A program made the translations under genes and the position numbers. From positions 181,739 through 245,738 of the forward strand of contig NZ_AUJU01000003.1 in the NCBI RefSeq assembly GCF_000424385.1: DNA of 64,000 bases, written 5' to 3'. Below, piece after piece: positions 1-7,941 of this stretch; the first letter of the stretch is position 1; each line of letters begins with the position of its first letter. The notes below the pieces were generated by a model that searched no databases, was not told the origin of the DNA, and saw nothing but the letters and a program-made list of their open reading frames with translations. Source of the DNA: Butyrivibrio sp. LC3010. GTDB taxonomy: Bacteria; Bacillota; Clostridia; Lachnospirales; Lachnospiraceae.

Positions 1-687
1 CTGTGCTCCGAAAAGAGTACGACCGGTAAAGATAAGGTCAGGGCGCTTTAGGCTCTTCTTCCAGTCTACAAGGAAGTATTCCTGCTCAGGTCCAACAGAT
101 ACATTTATTTTTTTAGCATCAGTATTACCAAAAAGATGAACAATCCTGAGAGCCTGCTGACTTACAGCCTCCATGGATCTAAGAAGCGGAGTCTTCTTAT
201 CCAGAGCCTCTCCGTTATAAGAGCAGAAAGCTGTAGGTATGCAAAGTGTAACACCTGCTCCTGATTCCTTCAAAAACGCAGGAGAAGTTATATCCCATGC
301 CGTATATCCTCTAGCCTCAAATGTTGCGCGAAGACCACCTGACGGGAAAGATGACGCATCAGGCTCGCCCTTAATGAGATCCTTTCCGGAGAAAGAAGTC
401 ATCATGTGTCCATCGCCTCTGGCGCTTGTTATAAACGCATCATGTTTTTCTGCAGTGATACCAGTAAGTGGCTGAAACCAGTGAGTGTAGTGTGTAGCAC
501 CATTCTCCATAGCCCAGTTTTTCATTGCATTAGCCACGGCATCTGCTGATGCAAGTGAGAGATCTCCGCCATTTTCCATGACCTGGACAACCTCTTTATA
601 CACGCTCTTGGGCAGACGCTCACGCATCTTCTCAAGTGTAAATACATTTTTGCCAAATAATTCTTCAACTTTGACCTGCTCGCTCAT
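1..687 (-). CDS. glnN: Glutamine synthetase type III, N-terminal part (runs off window)
   Basis: The first 229 codons of a type III (GlnN) glutamine synthetase, an enzyme that makes glutamine from glutamate, ammonia and ATP in the cytoplasm. The start at 687 opens with [16 protein letters not shown], and the stretches [24 protein letters not shown] and [12 protein letters not shown] are typical of the GSIII family, which is around 700 residues long and common in Bacteroidetes and Clostridia. The reading frame stays open to the window edge, so the catalytic C-terminal two thirds lie outside. It is transcribed leftward and separated from trhP by about 170 bases. A candidate promoter lies at 726-754. 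Family assignment is secure; only the length is unknown. Confidence 0.93.
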   Translation of the reverse strand, partial: MSEQVKVEELFGKNVFTLEKMRERLPKSVYKEVVQVMENGGDLSLASADAVANAMKNWAMENGATHYTHWFQPLTGITAEKHDAFITSARGDGHMMTSFSGKDLIKGEPDASSFPSGGLRATFEARGYTAWDITSPAFLKESGAGVTLCIPTAFCSYNGEALDKKTPLLRSMEAVSQQALRIVHLFGNTDAKKINVSVGPEQEYFLVDWKKSLKRPDLIFTGRTLFGAQ

Positions 688-725
688 ATACACCTCATTT
701 TTTTAAAATAATAATTTCGCCAATG

Positions 726-754
726 ATTGTACACTATTAATAGAAAATACACAA
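726..754 (-). promoter_or_regulatory. Candidate sigma-A promoter of glnN
   Basis: Read on the minus strand, a -35-like TTGTGT (749-754) is followed after 17 bases by a -10-like TACAAT (726-731). The predicted transcript starts near 719 and would have a short leader before the glnN start at 687. The -10 is good and the -35 is only moderate. Confidence 0.45.
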
Positions 755-808
755 ACAAAACTGAAATCAATTCTTAAATCAGAATAAAAAGGAATTCCTA
801 TATGATAA

Positions 809-844
809 GAAAAAATCCGGTTCAAACGCATGGGATGAACCGGG
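809..844 (-). terminator. Rho-independent terminator after trhP
   Basis: An 8-bp perfect stem (CCGGTTCA at 817-824 with TGAACCGG at 836-843) is followed on the minus strand by a run of T. It lies just past the trhP stop codon and ends the rnj-mltG-like-trmR-trhP run. Confidence 0.85.
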
Positions 845-856
845 TTAAAAAGCTCT

Positions 857-2113
857 TTAGCAGGATATATTTTCTGATTTACCTGTGTGAACTCGCAAGA
901 TATCATATTTTTCAGTTTCTTTGTCCAACTTTATGTAAAGCACCTGCTTGGGATGAGGACAACTTTCCATTGCCTCTCCGTTTTCATTGGTAATACCGAG
1001 AACTTTAGTCTCAATATCACGTCCGTCAGGCTTCATGATCTCGATGGTGTCACCAACTGAGAATTTATTTCTCTGCTCAATCTTCGCACGACCGTCCTCT
1101 GTAACCTCACCCACAATACCAAGATATGTATATTCATTCACATAAGTGTTGGCGTCATATATCTGAGCTTCATCAGATGGCTTTCCAAAATAGAAGCCTG
1201 TGGTGAACTGTCTGTATGTACATCTTGAGATCTCATCAAGATACCAGGGCATATTCTCTTTGTACTTCTCTTCAGATTCGAAGTAATCATCAATAGCCTT
1301 ACGATAGGTTCGCGCAACAGTCGCTACGTAAAGGGCTGTTTTCATGCGTCCCTCGATTTTGCAGCTGTCAACACCGGCGTCAACCAGCTCAGGAATATGT
1401 TCTATCATGCACAGATCTTTTGAATTGAAAATAAAGGATCCTCTCTCATTTTCATAGACAGGAAGATATTCGCCGGGTCTCGTTTCCTCCACCACAGCAT
1501 ATTTCCAGCGGCAAGGATGTGTGCATTCTCCGTGGTTAGCATCTCTTCCGGTAAAATAGTTAGATAACAAGCATCTTCCGGAATAGCTTATACACATAGC
1601 TCCGTGAATAAAGCTCTCAACCTCCAGATCATCCGGTATGTTCTCTCGAATTTCTTTTATTTCTTTAAGTGAAAGCTCCCTGGCTGCAACGACTCTCTTG
1701 GCACCAAGATCCGCCCAGAATTTATAGGTCTCATAGTTGGTGTTATTTGCCTGTGTAGATACGTGGATATCAATCTCAGGGCATATTCTTCTCGCCATCA
1801 TGAACATACCAGGATCTGCGATAATAAGCGCATCAGGTCCCAGTTCCTTTAATTCATGAAAATACTCCTCAGCTCCCTTAAGATCATCATTATGAGCAAG
1901 GATATTAGCAGTTACATGTACATGCACTCCATGCTCATGAGCAAATTTTATACCCTCTGCCATGTCATCATGGCTGAAATTTTTTGCCTTGGCGCGAAGT
2001 CCGAAGGAGTTACCTCCTATATAAACCGCATCCGCTCCAAATATAACTGCTGTTTTTAGTACTTCAAGGCTGCTTGCAGGTATAAGCAGCTCAGGTTTAC
2101 GTCTTCTACTCAT
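857..2113 (-). CDS. trhP: Peptidase U32 family tRNA hydroxylase TrhP
   Basis: A 418-residue U32-family protein. Members of this subgroup (E. coli TrhP/YegQ, B. subtilis YrrO) are not mainly proteases: with iron-sulfur chemistry and prephenate they hydroxylate U34 of tRNAs to 5-hydroxyuridine. The family signature runs from about residue 168 to 202, with HGAMCISYSGRCLLSN and cysteines at 174, 181, 197 and 201, which fit the conserved cluster-binding set. The N-terminal barrel starts with PELLIPASSLEVLKTA and carries GADAVYIGG. The gene directly follows trmR (12-base gap), whose product methylates the same position, so the two likely act in series. A strong terminator follows. The exact substrate tRNAs cannot be read from the sequence. 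Confidence 0.88.
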   Translation of the reverse strand: MSRRRKPELLIPASSLEVLKTAVIFGADAVYIGGNSFGLRAKAKNFSHDDMAEGIKFAHEHGVHVHVTANILAHNDDLKGAEEYFHELKELGPDALIIADPGMFMMARRICPEIDIHVSTQANNTNYETYKFWADLGAKRVVAARELSLKEIKEIRENIPDDLEVESFIHGAMCISYSGRCLLSNYFTGRDANHGECTHPCRWKYAVVEETRPGEYLPVYENERGSFIFNSKDLCMIEHIPELVDAGVDSCKIEGRMKTALYVATVARTYRKAIDDYFESEEKYKENMPWYLDEISRCTYRQFTTGFYFGKPSDEAQIYDANTYVNEYTYLGIVGEVTEDGRAKIEQRNKFSVGDTIEIMKPDGRDIETKVLGITNENGEAMESCPHPKQVLYIKLDKETEKYDILRVHTGKSENISC

Positions 2114-2125
2114 TATTTACCTCTT

Positions 2126-2767
2126 TTATAACTTCAGCGACATTGCCATTCCGTCGCCCACATTTAATATTACACTGGATAGCTCCGGATCATGTTTGAT
2201 TGCAAACAGATACTCCCTCATTCTCTCATGGATGGTCCTGTTGCGTCTTGTCACCGCAAAGCGTGATTCCATCACATCGCCGTCCTGTAACACGTTATCA
2301 GAAAGGAGCAGCCCACCGGCCTTAAGTAATCTCTTACAATCCGGTAAAAAATTAATGTACTGACCCTTTGCAGCATCCATAAAAATAAAATCATACTGCC
2401 CGGAGAGCTCTGCCAAAATGTCGGCTGCATCCCCCTCAAGCAGTGTGATTTTATGGTTGGTATCGTATTTATCAAAGTTTTCATGAGCCACCGGTATACG
2501 TTTCTCAAACTTCTCAATAGTCGTAATCTTAGTATCCGGATCTGAATAGGTTGCCATCAAAAGTGCAGAAAAGCCTACCGCACAACCAACCTCCAATATG
2601 TTCTTAGGATGATTCATCTGAAGAAGGAACTTAATAAGACTCTGGGTATCCTTCCTTATTATCGGAACATCTCCCGAAAGCGATTCTCTTTCAAGCTCAT
2701 CTAAAAACGGCTCATTGCCCTGATCCAGTGAATTGATGAAGGTACTTATTCTCTCGTCACTGATCAC
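2126..2767 (-). CDS. trmR: tRNA 5-hydroxyuridine methyltransferase TrmR (class I O-methyltransferase)
   Basis: A 213-residue SAM-dependent O-methyltransferase of the YrrM/TrmR type, which converts 5-hydroxyuridine at tRNA position 34 to 5-methoxyuridine. The SAM-binding glycine loop is EVGCAVGFSALL at about residues 59-70 and the metal/catalytic region is FIFMDAAKGQY near 127-137. The start codon is GTG and overlaps the stop codon of the upstream mltG-like gene (GTGA, 2764-2767), indicating translational coupling. Position between an MltG-related gene and a U32 gene mirrors the B. subtilis yrrL-yrrM-yrrN-yrrO order, which supports the assignment over a catechol or caffeoyl-CoA methyltransferase. 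Confidence 0.85.
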   Translation of the reverse strand: MISDERISTFINSLDQGNEPFLDELERESLSGDVPIIRKDTQSLIKFLLQMNHPKNILEVGCAVGFSALLMATYSDPDTKITTIEKFEKRIPVAHENFDKYDTNHKITLLEGDAADILAELSGQYDFIFMDAAKGQYINFLPDCKRLLKAGGLLLSDNVLQDGDVMESRFAVTRRNRTIHERMREYLFAIKHDPELSSVILNVGDGMAMSLKL

Positions 2768-3171
2768 TCCGCAGCCTCCTTGTCAGCTTCTATGCTAGCT
2801 GCACACATGATTCCGATTATCTCATCCGGTGTCATTGAAGGACTAAGATCATAGGTTCCCGGAGCGATCATTCCGTGATATTCAGAAAAACGCTCCTGCA
2901 ACCAAAATAGATTTTTATCCTTAACAAGTCCACGGTTCTCCAAAAGCTCCGCAATCTCTGTCACCGACATACTGTCAGTTATCGAAATCGTCACGGTTCT
3001 GGTATCATACTGTGAAGCCGGTGTCTGATTGTAAATATGATATCCGTAATCATAAGCCACGGATGCATATTTACTAATCATCATTATGCAAACAATAACC
3101 AAAAAACCTTTTACGATGGTATCCAGTATACCTAATCCAACACCTCTGGCGTCCATAACTCCTCTTTTCAC
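2764..3171 (-). CDS. MltG/YceG-like membrane protein lacking the transglycosylase domain
   Basis: A 135-residue protein with one membrane segment at about residues 13-30 (GLGILDTIVKGFLVIVCIMM) and an extracytoplasmic domain resembling the LysM-like first domain of MltG: a TVTISITDSMSVTEIAELLENRGL motif region followed by APGTYDL and a short MTPDEII helix. Full-length MltG (about 340-380 residues) continues with a catalytic domain that trims nascent peptidoglycan; here the protein ends before it, and no remnant follows because trmR begins within the stop codon. It sits one base downstream of RNase J. I infer a wall-binding or regulatory role. The conserved frame and tight operon packing argue against a pseudogene. 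Confidence 0.65.
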   Translation of the reverse strand: MKRGVMDARGVGLGILDTIVKGFLVIVCIMMISKYASVAYDYGYHIYNQTPASQYDTRTVTISITDSMSVTEIAELLENRGLVKDKNLFWLQERFSEYHGMIAPGTYDLSPSMTPDEIIGIMCAASIEADKEAAE

Positions 3172-3172
3172 A

Positions 3173-4855
3173 TCAGTAATTAGAATCCATGATTATTGGA
3201 AGTATCATGGGTCTTCTCTTAGTCTTTTTCCATATAAAGTCAGACAGGACATCCTTAACTATATTCTTAAGCTTGTTCCAGTCGGTTATGTTCTTATCAA
3301 GTGCCTCAGTGATCTCATCAAGAACAAGATCAGTAGCATCATCTATAAGCTGATCTGATTCACGCACGTAAACAAATCCTCTGGAAACGATGCTGGGTCC
3401 TGAAATAAGCTGAGCATTTTCCCTGTCTATACCGAATACAACAATGACTATACCATCCTCAGCCAGTCGCTGTCTATCGCGCAGAACCACATTACCCACG
3501 TCTCCGACGCCCAATCCGTCAACAAGTATCGCACCTGTAGGCACCTTACCAACAACCTTGGCACTCTCCTCCTTAAGCTCAAGAACATCACCGGATCTTA
3601 TGATGAAAATATCATCCTTATCCATTCCAAGTCCCATTGCAATATTCTTCTGGGCAATGAGGTGCTTATACTCACCGTGAACAGGAATAGCATATTTAGG
3701 ACGTACCAGTGTATATATCAGCTTAATATCCTCCTGGCAGGCATGTCCTGAAACATGTACATCCTGGAAAATAACATCAGCTCCTCTCACAAGAAGATCG
3801 TTGATGATATTGGTAACCGCCTTTTCATTTCCCGGTATAGGATGTGATGAAAAGATAATTGTATCACCGGGGTGAATGCTAATCTTTTTGTGCTGACCGC
3901 TAGCCATACGGCTCAGTGCAGCCATGCTCTCTCCCTGACTTCCCGTGGTAATGATAACGGTTTTATTGTCGGGATAATTCTTTAACTGGTCTATATCCAC
4001 AAGGGTGTTATCAGGGATCTTAATACATTCGAGTTTCTGGGCAATATCTATGATATTGACCATACTCCTTCCCTCTACTACAACCTTTCTTCCAAACTTG
4101 TAAGCAGTATTTATGATCTGCTGAACTCTGTCCACATTGGATGCAAACGTAGCAACAATGATTCTTGAATCAGAGTGTTCTTCAAAAAGAGAATCAAATG
4201 TCTTACCAACAGTTCTCTCAGATGCTGTAAATCCGGGACGTTCTGCATTGGTAGAATCACACATAAGTGCAAGAACTCCCTTTTTACCAATCTCTCCAAA
4301 TCTCTGCAGATCGATAGGATCACCAAAAACAGGTGTGTAGTCCACCTTAAAGTCTCCTGTGTGGACAACTATTCCCGCAGGTGAATAGATTGCAAGTGCA
4401 GCAGCATCTACGATTGAGTGATTTGTTCTGATGTACTCAACCCTGAAATCTCCAAGATTTATTGACTGTCCAAACTTTACAACCTTACGTCTGACCTTCT
4501 TCAAAAGGCCGTGCTCTTCAAGCTTATGTTCAATTATGCCCATCGTAAGTCTTGTGGCATAGATTGGAGCATTCAGCTCCTTAAGTACATAGGGAAGAGC
4601 TCCTATGTGGTCCTCATGTCCGTGTGTTATTACGAATCCCTTGACTTTATCAATGTTATTTTTCAAATATGTAATATCCGGAATAACCAGATCAATTCCC
4701 AGCATATCATCATCCGGGAATGACAGACCGCAATCCACTACAATAATACTGTCCTCATATCTGAAGGCAGTAATGTTCATACCAATCTGTTCCAGGCCGC
4801 CAAGCGGAATCACTTGCAGTCCTGAACCAGAATTATTCGTTTTCTTTTTATTCAA
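3173..4855 (-). CDS. rnj: Ribonuclease J
   Basis: A 560-residue metallo-beta-lactamase/beta-CASP ribonuclease with 5'-3' exonuclease and endonuclease activity in mRNA decay and rRNA maturation. The zinc motif HGHEDHIGALP begins at residue 78. Later motifs include the HTGDFK histidine, the beta-CASP stretch ATFASNVDRVQQI and GSQGE, and the HVSGHACQED histidine motif. The C-terminal domain ends in KKTKRRPMILPIIMD, typical of the family, whose usual length is 550-560. The first ten residues are polar and variable. It is followed after one base by the MltG-like gene, in a leftward operon. Whether this is J1 or J2 cannot be decided from one copy. Confidence 0.93.
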   Translation of the reverse strand: MNKKKTNNSGSGLQVIPLGGLEQIGMNITAFRYEDSIIVVDCGLSFPDDDMLGIDLVIPDITYLKNNIDKVKGFVITHGHEDHIGALPYVLKELNAPIYATRLTMGIIEHKLEEHGLLKKVRRKVVKFGQSINLGDFRVEYIRTNHSIVDAAALAIYSPAGIVVHTGDFKVDYTPVFGDPIDLQRFGEIGKKGVLALMCDSTNAERPGFTASERTVGKTFDSLFEEHSDSRIIVATFASNVDRVQQIINTAYKFGRKVVVEGRSMVNIIDIAQKLECIKIPDNTLVDIDQLKNYPDNKTVIITTGSQGESMAALSRMASGQHKKISIHPGDTIIFSSHPIPGNEKAVTNIINDLLVRGADVIFQDVHVSGHACQEDIKLIYTLVRPKYAIPVHGEYKHLIAQKNIAMGLGMDKDDIFIIRSGDVLELKEESAKVVGKVPTGAILVDGLGVGDVGNVVLRDRQRLAEDGIVIVVFGIDRENAQLISGPSIVSRGFVYVRESDQLIDDATDLVLDEITEALDKNITDWNKLKNIVKDVLSDFIWKKTKRRPMILPIIMDSNY

Positions 4856-5079
4856 TCAGTTTATCCTCCAATTTGTTACAAAGCTAAAAAGTTTAACCTG
4901 AGGATGGAAATAATCTCCAAAACATTAATAGAATTCCGAACATTTTCCCTTGTTCATAGTTCGGATAATCCTGAATGGTCACTTCAATCGATCCGATGTA
5001 ACTTTAAAGCCATTAAATATTTTTAGATTCCTACGCGCATCACCGTTTTTTACGTTAAAGAAATCACTATTATCATTAA

Positions 5080-5340
5080 TCAATCTAATCCGATATCATC
5101 TTCTTCAAGAAGCTTTCTGAAAATAACAGCTACCGCCTCAAGCTCCTTGTCATCATCGACGATGGTATAGTTTGCCTCAGCTTCATTCTCAGCTGAATCA
5201 TCACGCAAAATAAGCGCCTCTCCGTCTCCATCTTTAGTATCTGTAACAAGAATATAAGATTTTGCTCCTATCACAGTCTGTTCCAACACAAAAAAGTCCA
5301 CCGGCTCTCCGCCTTCAGGACGAAATGTAATCTTTTCCAT
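5080..5340 (-). CDS. DUF1292 family protein
   Basis: An 86-residue acidic protein of the DUF1292 (YrzB) family. It shows the usual pattern: an N-terminal strand (KITFRPEGGEPVDFFVLEQ), a central YILVTDTKDGDGEALILRDD segment and a C-terminal acidic helix (DDDKELEAVAVIFRKLLEE). The function is unknown. It lies 8 bases behind yqgF and in the conserved Firmicutes order ireB-yqgF-DUF1292, so co-transcription is expected. About 220 bases separate it from RNase J, with no clear gene and only a weak inverted repeat there. Confidence 0.85.
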   Translation of the reverse strand: MEKITFRPEGGEPVDFFVLEQTVIGAKSYILVTDTKDGDGEALILRDDSAENEAEANYTIVDDDKELEAVAVIFRKLLEEDDIGLD

Positions 5341-5348
5341 ATATTTTA

Positions 5349-5783
5349 TTATTTAACCTCTGCTTTATCACGGTTATCAAGATAATCCTGCAAAATTATC
5401 TGAGCCGCGATCATATCTACGTATTCTTTTCGGTCGGCCTTCTTGATACCCACTTCATCCATAATGGCATCCGCCTCTACCGTCGTCAGGCGTTCATCCC
5501 ACATTATCACAGGGATGGCAGTGCGTCTCTCAAGCTTGTCCCTAAACTCTTCTGATAACACAGAGCGCACAGATTCAGACTGATCCATATTAAGCGGAAG
5601 TCCCAGCACGATCATTTCCACTTTATACTCCTGGATCAGTTCCTCTATACGCGCAAGCGTTTTCCGAAGCTTGTTTTCATCTTTTCTACGGATAATCTCC
5701 TTGGCCTGGGCTGTAAGCAAAAGCTCATCGCTGATTGCAACCCCCACGGTCCTCGATCCGTAATCCAAACCCATAATTCGCAT
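5349..5783 (-). CDS. yqgF: Holliday junction resolvase-like RuvX/YqgF
   Basis: A 144-residue RNase H-fold nuclease of the YqgF/RuvX family, linked to pre-16S rRNA processing and proposed as a Holliday junction resolvase. Motifs are [15 protein letters not shown] at the N terminus (first catalytic Asp), [10 protein letters not shown] near residue 60, [10 protein letters not shown] near residue 97 and a C-terminal [15 protein letters not shown] with the last acidic residue. Length is normal. The start codon overlaps the ireB stop by one base, giving translational coupling. Confidence 0.92.
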   Translation of the reverse strand: MRIMGLDYGSRTVGVAISDELLLTAQAKEIIRRKDENKLRKTLARIEELIQEYKVEMIVLGLPLNMDQSESVRSVLSEEFRDKLERRTAIPVIMWDERLTTVEADAIMDEVGIKKADRKEYVDMIAAQIILQDYLDNRDKAEVK

Positions 5784-6058
5784 TATTTTCTGGACCAGTT
5801 ATTATTCTTAATGTACTCCGTGAGCATCTCCTCAACAAGTTCGTCTCTTTCAACTTTCATGATAAGGCTTCTTGCTCCCATATGGCTGGTAATATAAGTC
5901 GGATCACCTGACATAATGTATCCAACTATCTGATTGACCGGGTTATATCCCTTCTCCAGAAGTGCTTCATATACGATTGAAAGCACCTTCTTAACGCCTG
6001 TCTCAGGATCAACCTCAACTTTAAAAAATTGTGTGTTTCCAAGATTAGTATCTGCCAT
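5783..6058 (-). CDS. ireB: IreB family regulatory phosphoprotein (UPF0297)
   Basis: A 91-residue protein of the IreB/YrzL family. In Enterococcus IreB is phosphorylated by the PASTA kinase IreK on N-terminal threonines and restrains cephalosporin resistance. The conserved core [21 protein letters not shown] and the C-terminal [13 protein letters not shown] are plain to see. An N-terminal [10 protein letters not shown] segment holds a threonine in the region where the phosphorylation site is expected. It heads the ireB-yqgF-DUF1292 run, with 92 bases between it and mtaB. Confidence 0.9.
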   Translation of the reverse strand: MADTNLGNTQFFKVEVDPETGVKKVLSIVYEALLEKGYNPVNQIVGYIMSGDPTYITSHMGARSLIMKVERDELVEEMLTEYIKNNNWSRK

Positions 6059-6150
6059 TTTGTTGTCCTTTCTTGATTTATATATAATTCGCAGTCACCC
6101 TGCGCTACTTTATCCGATACTTAGTTAAGTATAATGATAGTACAAATCCC

Positions 6151-7497
6151 TTAAATAAGCAATGTATCGTCTCTTAAGAAACTATTAAGCGTATGTTCTG
6201 TTATGCTTCCTGATACGATATTTAAGGCTTTTGCATCATCCTCTTTAACTGCGACTCTTATATATCTGGTAGTGAGTCCGATCATATACTTTCTGCCATC
6301 AATCTCTTCAATATCCTCCCACAATACCTTTTCCGTTTTACCAAGGAAGCTTTCACGGTATTTTCTGGATTGTTCCTTTGTCATAGTTAAGAGGACATTA
6401 CTTCTTGCAGTCTTTTCCCTATCAGTAAGCTGATCTTCCATTTTGGCAGCCACTGTTCCTTTTCTCGGAGAATACTTAAATACATGCATTTCATAGAAAT
6501 TAATATCCTCTGCAAACTGTCTGCTCTCCTCAAATGTAGCTTCAGTCTCTCCCGGGAATCCAACTATAATATCTGTTGTTATGGCAGGAAGCTCATAGGC
6601 TTTCCTTAAAAGTCTTACGCTTTCACTGTATTCTTCAGCAGAATAATGTCTGTTCATTCTCTTTAGTGTATCGTTACTTCCGCTCTGAAGTGAGAGGTGA
6701 AAATGAGGACACACCTTGGGAAGAGCAGCCATTCCCTCTGCCATTTCAGCTGTTATTATTCTGGGTTCAAGTGAGCTGAGCCTTATTCTCTCTATTCCAT
6801 CGATTGCATTTAGTTTCTGCAAAAGCGGAAGAAGGGCTGACTCGCCTTTATCCACACCGTAAGAGCTTATATGAATACCTGTAAGAACAATCTCCTTACA
6901 GCCATCCTTTGCAAGCTTTTGAACCTCTTCCACAATATCAGATTCTTCTCTGCTTCTGATTCTTCCTCTTGCATAGGGAATTATGCAATAAGAACAAAAC
7001 TGGTTACAACCGTCCTGAATCTTAATATATGCTCTTGTATGTCCCGGCATACTTTTAAGCTCCATGCGCTCATATTGCTGTGCAGGGTCATTAATCTCAG
7101 TAACACTGATGCCTCCTAAAAGCTTATCAGTATCCTCAGCCTCTTCCTCCTGCTCCTTGAAATACTCGCTTAAAATCTCTACTATATCTGCCTTTTTATT
7201 GTTTCCCACTATAAGGTCAACGCTGTCATCAAGCTTTACACCATCCTTATCAGTCTCGACATAGCAGCCACATGCAACCACTATCGATTCCGGATTTCTG
7301 CGCTTAGCCTTATGAAGCATCTGTCTACTTTTATGGTCAGCAATTGCTGTTACGGAACAGGTATTTATGATATATATGTCAGCAATTTCATCAAATGCGA
7401 CAATTTTATATCCATTTTCTTGTAACTTTTGTCCCATAACATCCGTCTCGTACCTATTAACCTTGCATCCAAGACTGTGTAAGGCGACACTTTTCAT
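6151..7497 (-). CDS. mtaB: tRNA t6A37 methylthiotransferase MtaB
   Basis: A 448-residue radical-SAM methylthiotransferase that converts t6A37 to ms2t6A37 in tRNAs reading ANN codons. The N-terminal domain carries the auxiliary-cluster cysteines C11 (SLGCKVNRYE), C47 (NTCSVT) and C76 or C78 (ACGCYVE). The radical-SAM CxxxCxxC motif is at C164, C168 and C171 (CNQFCSYCIIPYARGR). A C-terminal TRAM-like domain follows. Its substrate t6A needs the Sua5-type enzyme encoded at 47197-48255. It is divergent from the HPr-like gene and transcribed toward ireB. Confidence 0.92.
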   Translation of the reverse strand: MKSVALHSLGCKVNRYETDVMGQKLQENGYKIVAFDEIADIYIINTCSVTAIADHKSRQMLHKAKRRNPESIVVACGCYVETDKDGVKLDDSVDLIVGNNKKADIVEILSEYFKEQEEEAEDTDKLLGGISVTEINDPAQQYERMELKSMPGHTRAYIKIQDGCNQFCSYCIIPYARGRIRSREESDIVEEVQKLAKDGCKEIVLTGIHISSYGVDKGESALLPLLQKLNAIDGIERIRLSSLEPRIITAEMAEGMAALPKVCPHFHLSLQSGSNDTLKRMNRHYSAEEYSESVRLLRKAYELPAITTDIIVGFPGETEATFEESRQFAEDINFYEMHVFKYSPRKGTVAAKMEDQLTDREKTARSNVLLTMTKEQSRKYRESFLGKTEKVLWEDIEEIDGRKYMIGLTTRYIRVAVKEDDAKALNIVSGSITEHTLNSFLRDDTLLI

Positions 7498-7532
7498 ATT
7501 AAACCTCCACTATTTTTGTAACGTATATATCA

Positions 7533-7561
7533 TTGACTTTTAACGTCCTTCCGTTTATTAT
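7533..7561 (+). promoter_or_regulatory. Consensus sigma-A promoter of the HPr-like gene
   Basis: TTGACT (7533-7538), a 17-base spacer, then TATTAT (7556-7561). Transcription would begin near 7568, just before the AAGGAGG ribosome binding site at about 7572-7578. The gene therefore forms its own unit with a very short leader. Confidence 0.75.
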
Positions 7562-7588
7562 GAAACAAAAGAAGGAGGTATTTGCGCA

Positions 7589-7819
7589 ATGAAAACCGTA
7601 AAAATTTCTTTAAACTCTATCGATAAGGTTAAGTCTTTTGTAAACGATATTACAAAGTTTGATTATGATTTTGACCTTGTATCAGGTAGATATGTAATTG
7701 ACGCAAAGTCCATCATGGGTATCTTCTCACTCGATCTTTCAAAGCCGATCGACCTGAACATCCATGCTGAAGATGGCGCCGATGAAGTATTGGCAATCTT
7801 GAAGCCATACATGATTTAA
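7589..7819 (+). CDS. HPr-family protein without the active-site histidine (Crh-like)
   Basis: A 76-residue protein clearly related to HPr, the phosphocarrier of the sugar phosphotransferase system. The match is strongest from residue 23 on: KFDYDFDLVSGRYVIDAK, then SIMGIFSLDL, then a C-terminal helix. The segment SIMG contains Ser41, equivalent to HPr Ser46, the site of HPr kinase. The region that should hold the GxHxRP motif with phosphorylatable His15 reads ISLNSIDKVKSF, so there is no catalytic histidine. This is the pattern of Bacillus Crh, which acts only in catabolite repression. It cannot act as a phosphocarrier; a regulatory role is inferred. It is monocistronic, with a strong promoter and terminator. 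Confidence 0.8.
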   Translation: MKTVKISLNSIDKVKSFVNDITKFDYDFDLVSGRYVIDAKSIMGIFSLDLSKPIDLNIHAEDGADEVLAILKPYMI

Positions 7820-7835
7820 TCTAAAAAACTACTTA

Positions 7836-7867
7836 AAACCTGCGATTAATATCGCAGGTTTTTTTAG
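7836..7867 (+). terminator. Terminator of the HPr-like gene, possibly bidirectional
   Basis: The stem CCTGCGAT/ATCGCAGG with loop TAAT is flanked by AAAA on the left and seven T on the right. It stops rightward transcription and may also act on leftward transcripts from thiI. Confidence 0.88.
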
Positions 7868-7941
7868 TTTAAACAAAGCACTTAGTGCGAGCAATGCAAA
7901 GAGGTACTTTCAAATTTAGTGAAACTTGCCGGGCAGCGCAC

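Noticed and set aside
4870..5079. Possible small RNA or gene between RNase J and the DUF1292 gene
   Set aside because: Only a 6-bp inverted repeat (CCGAAC/GTTCGG) without T-tract and no promoter worth calling; nothing supportable.
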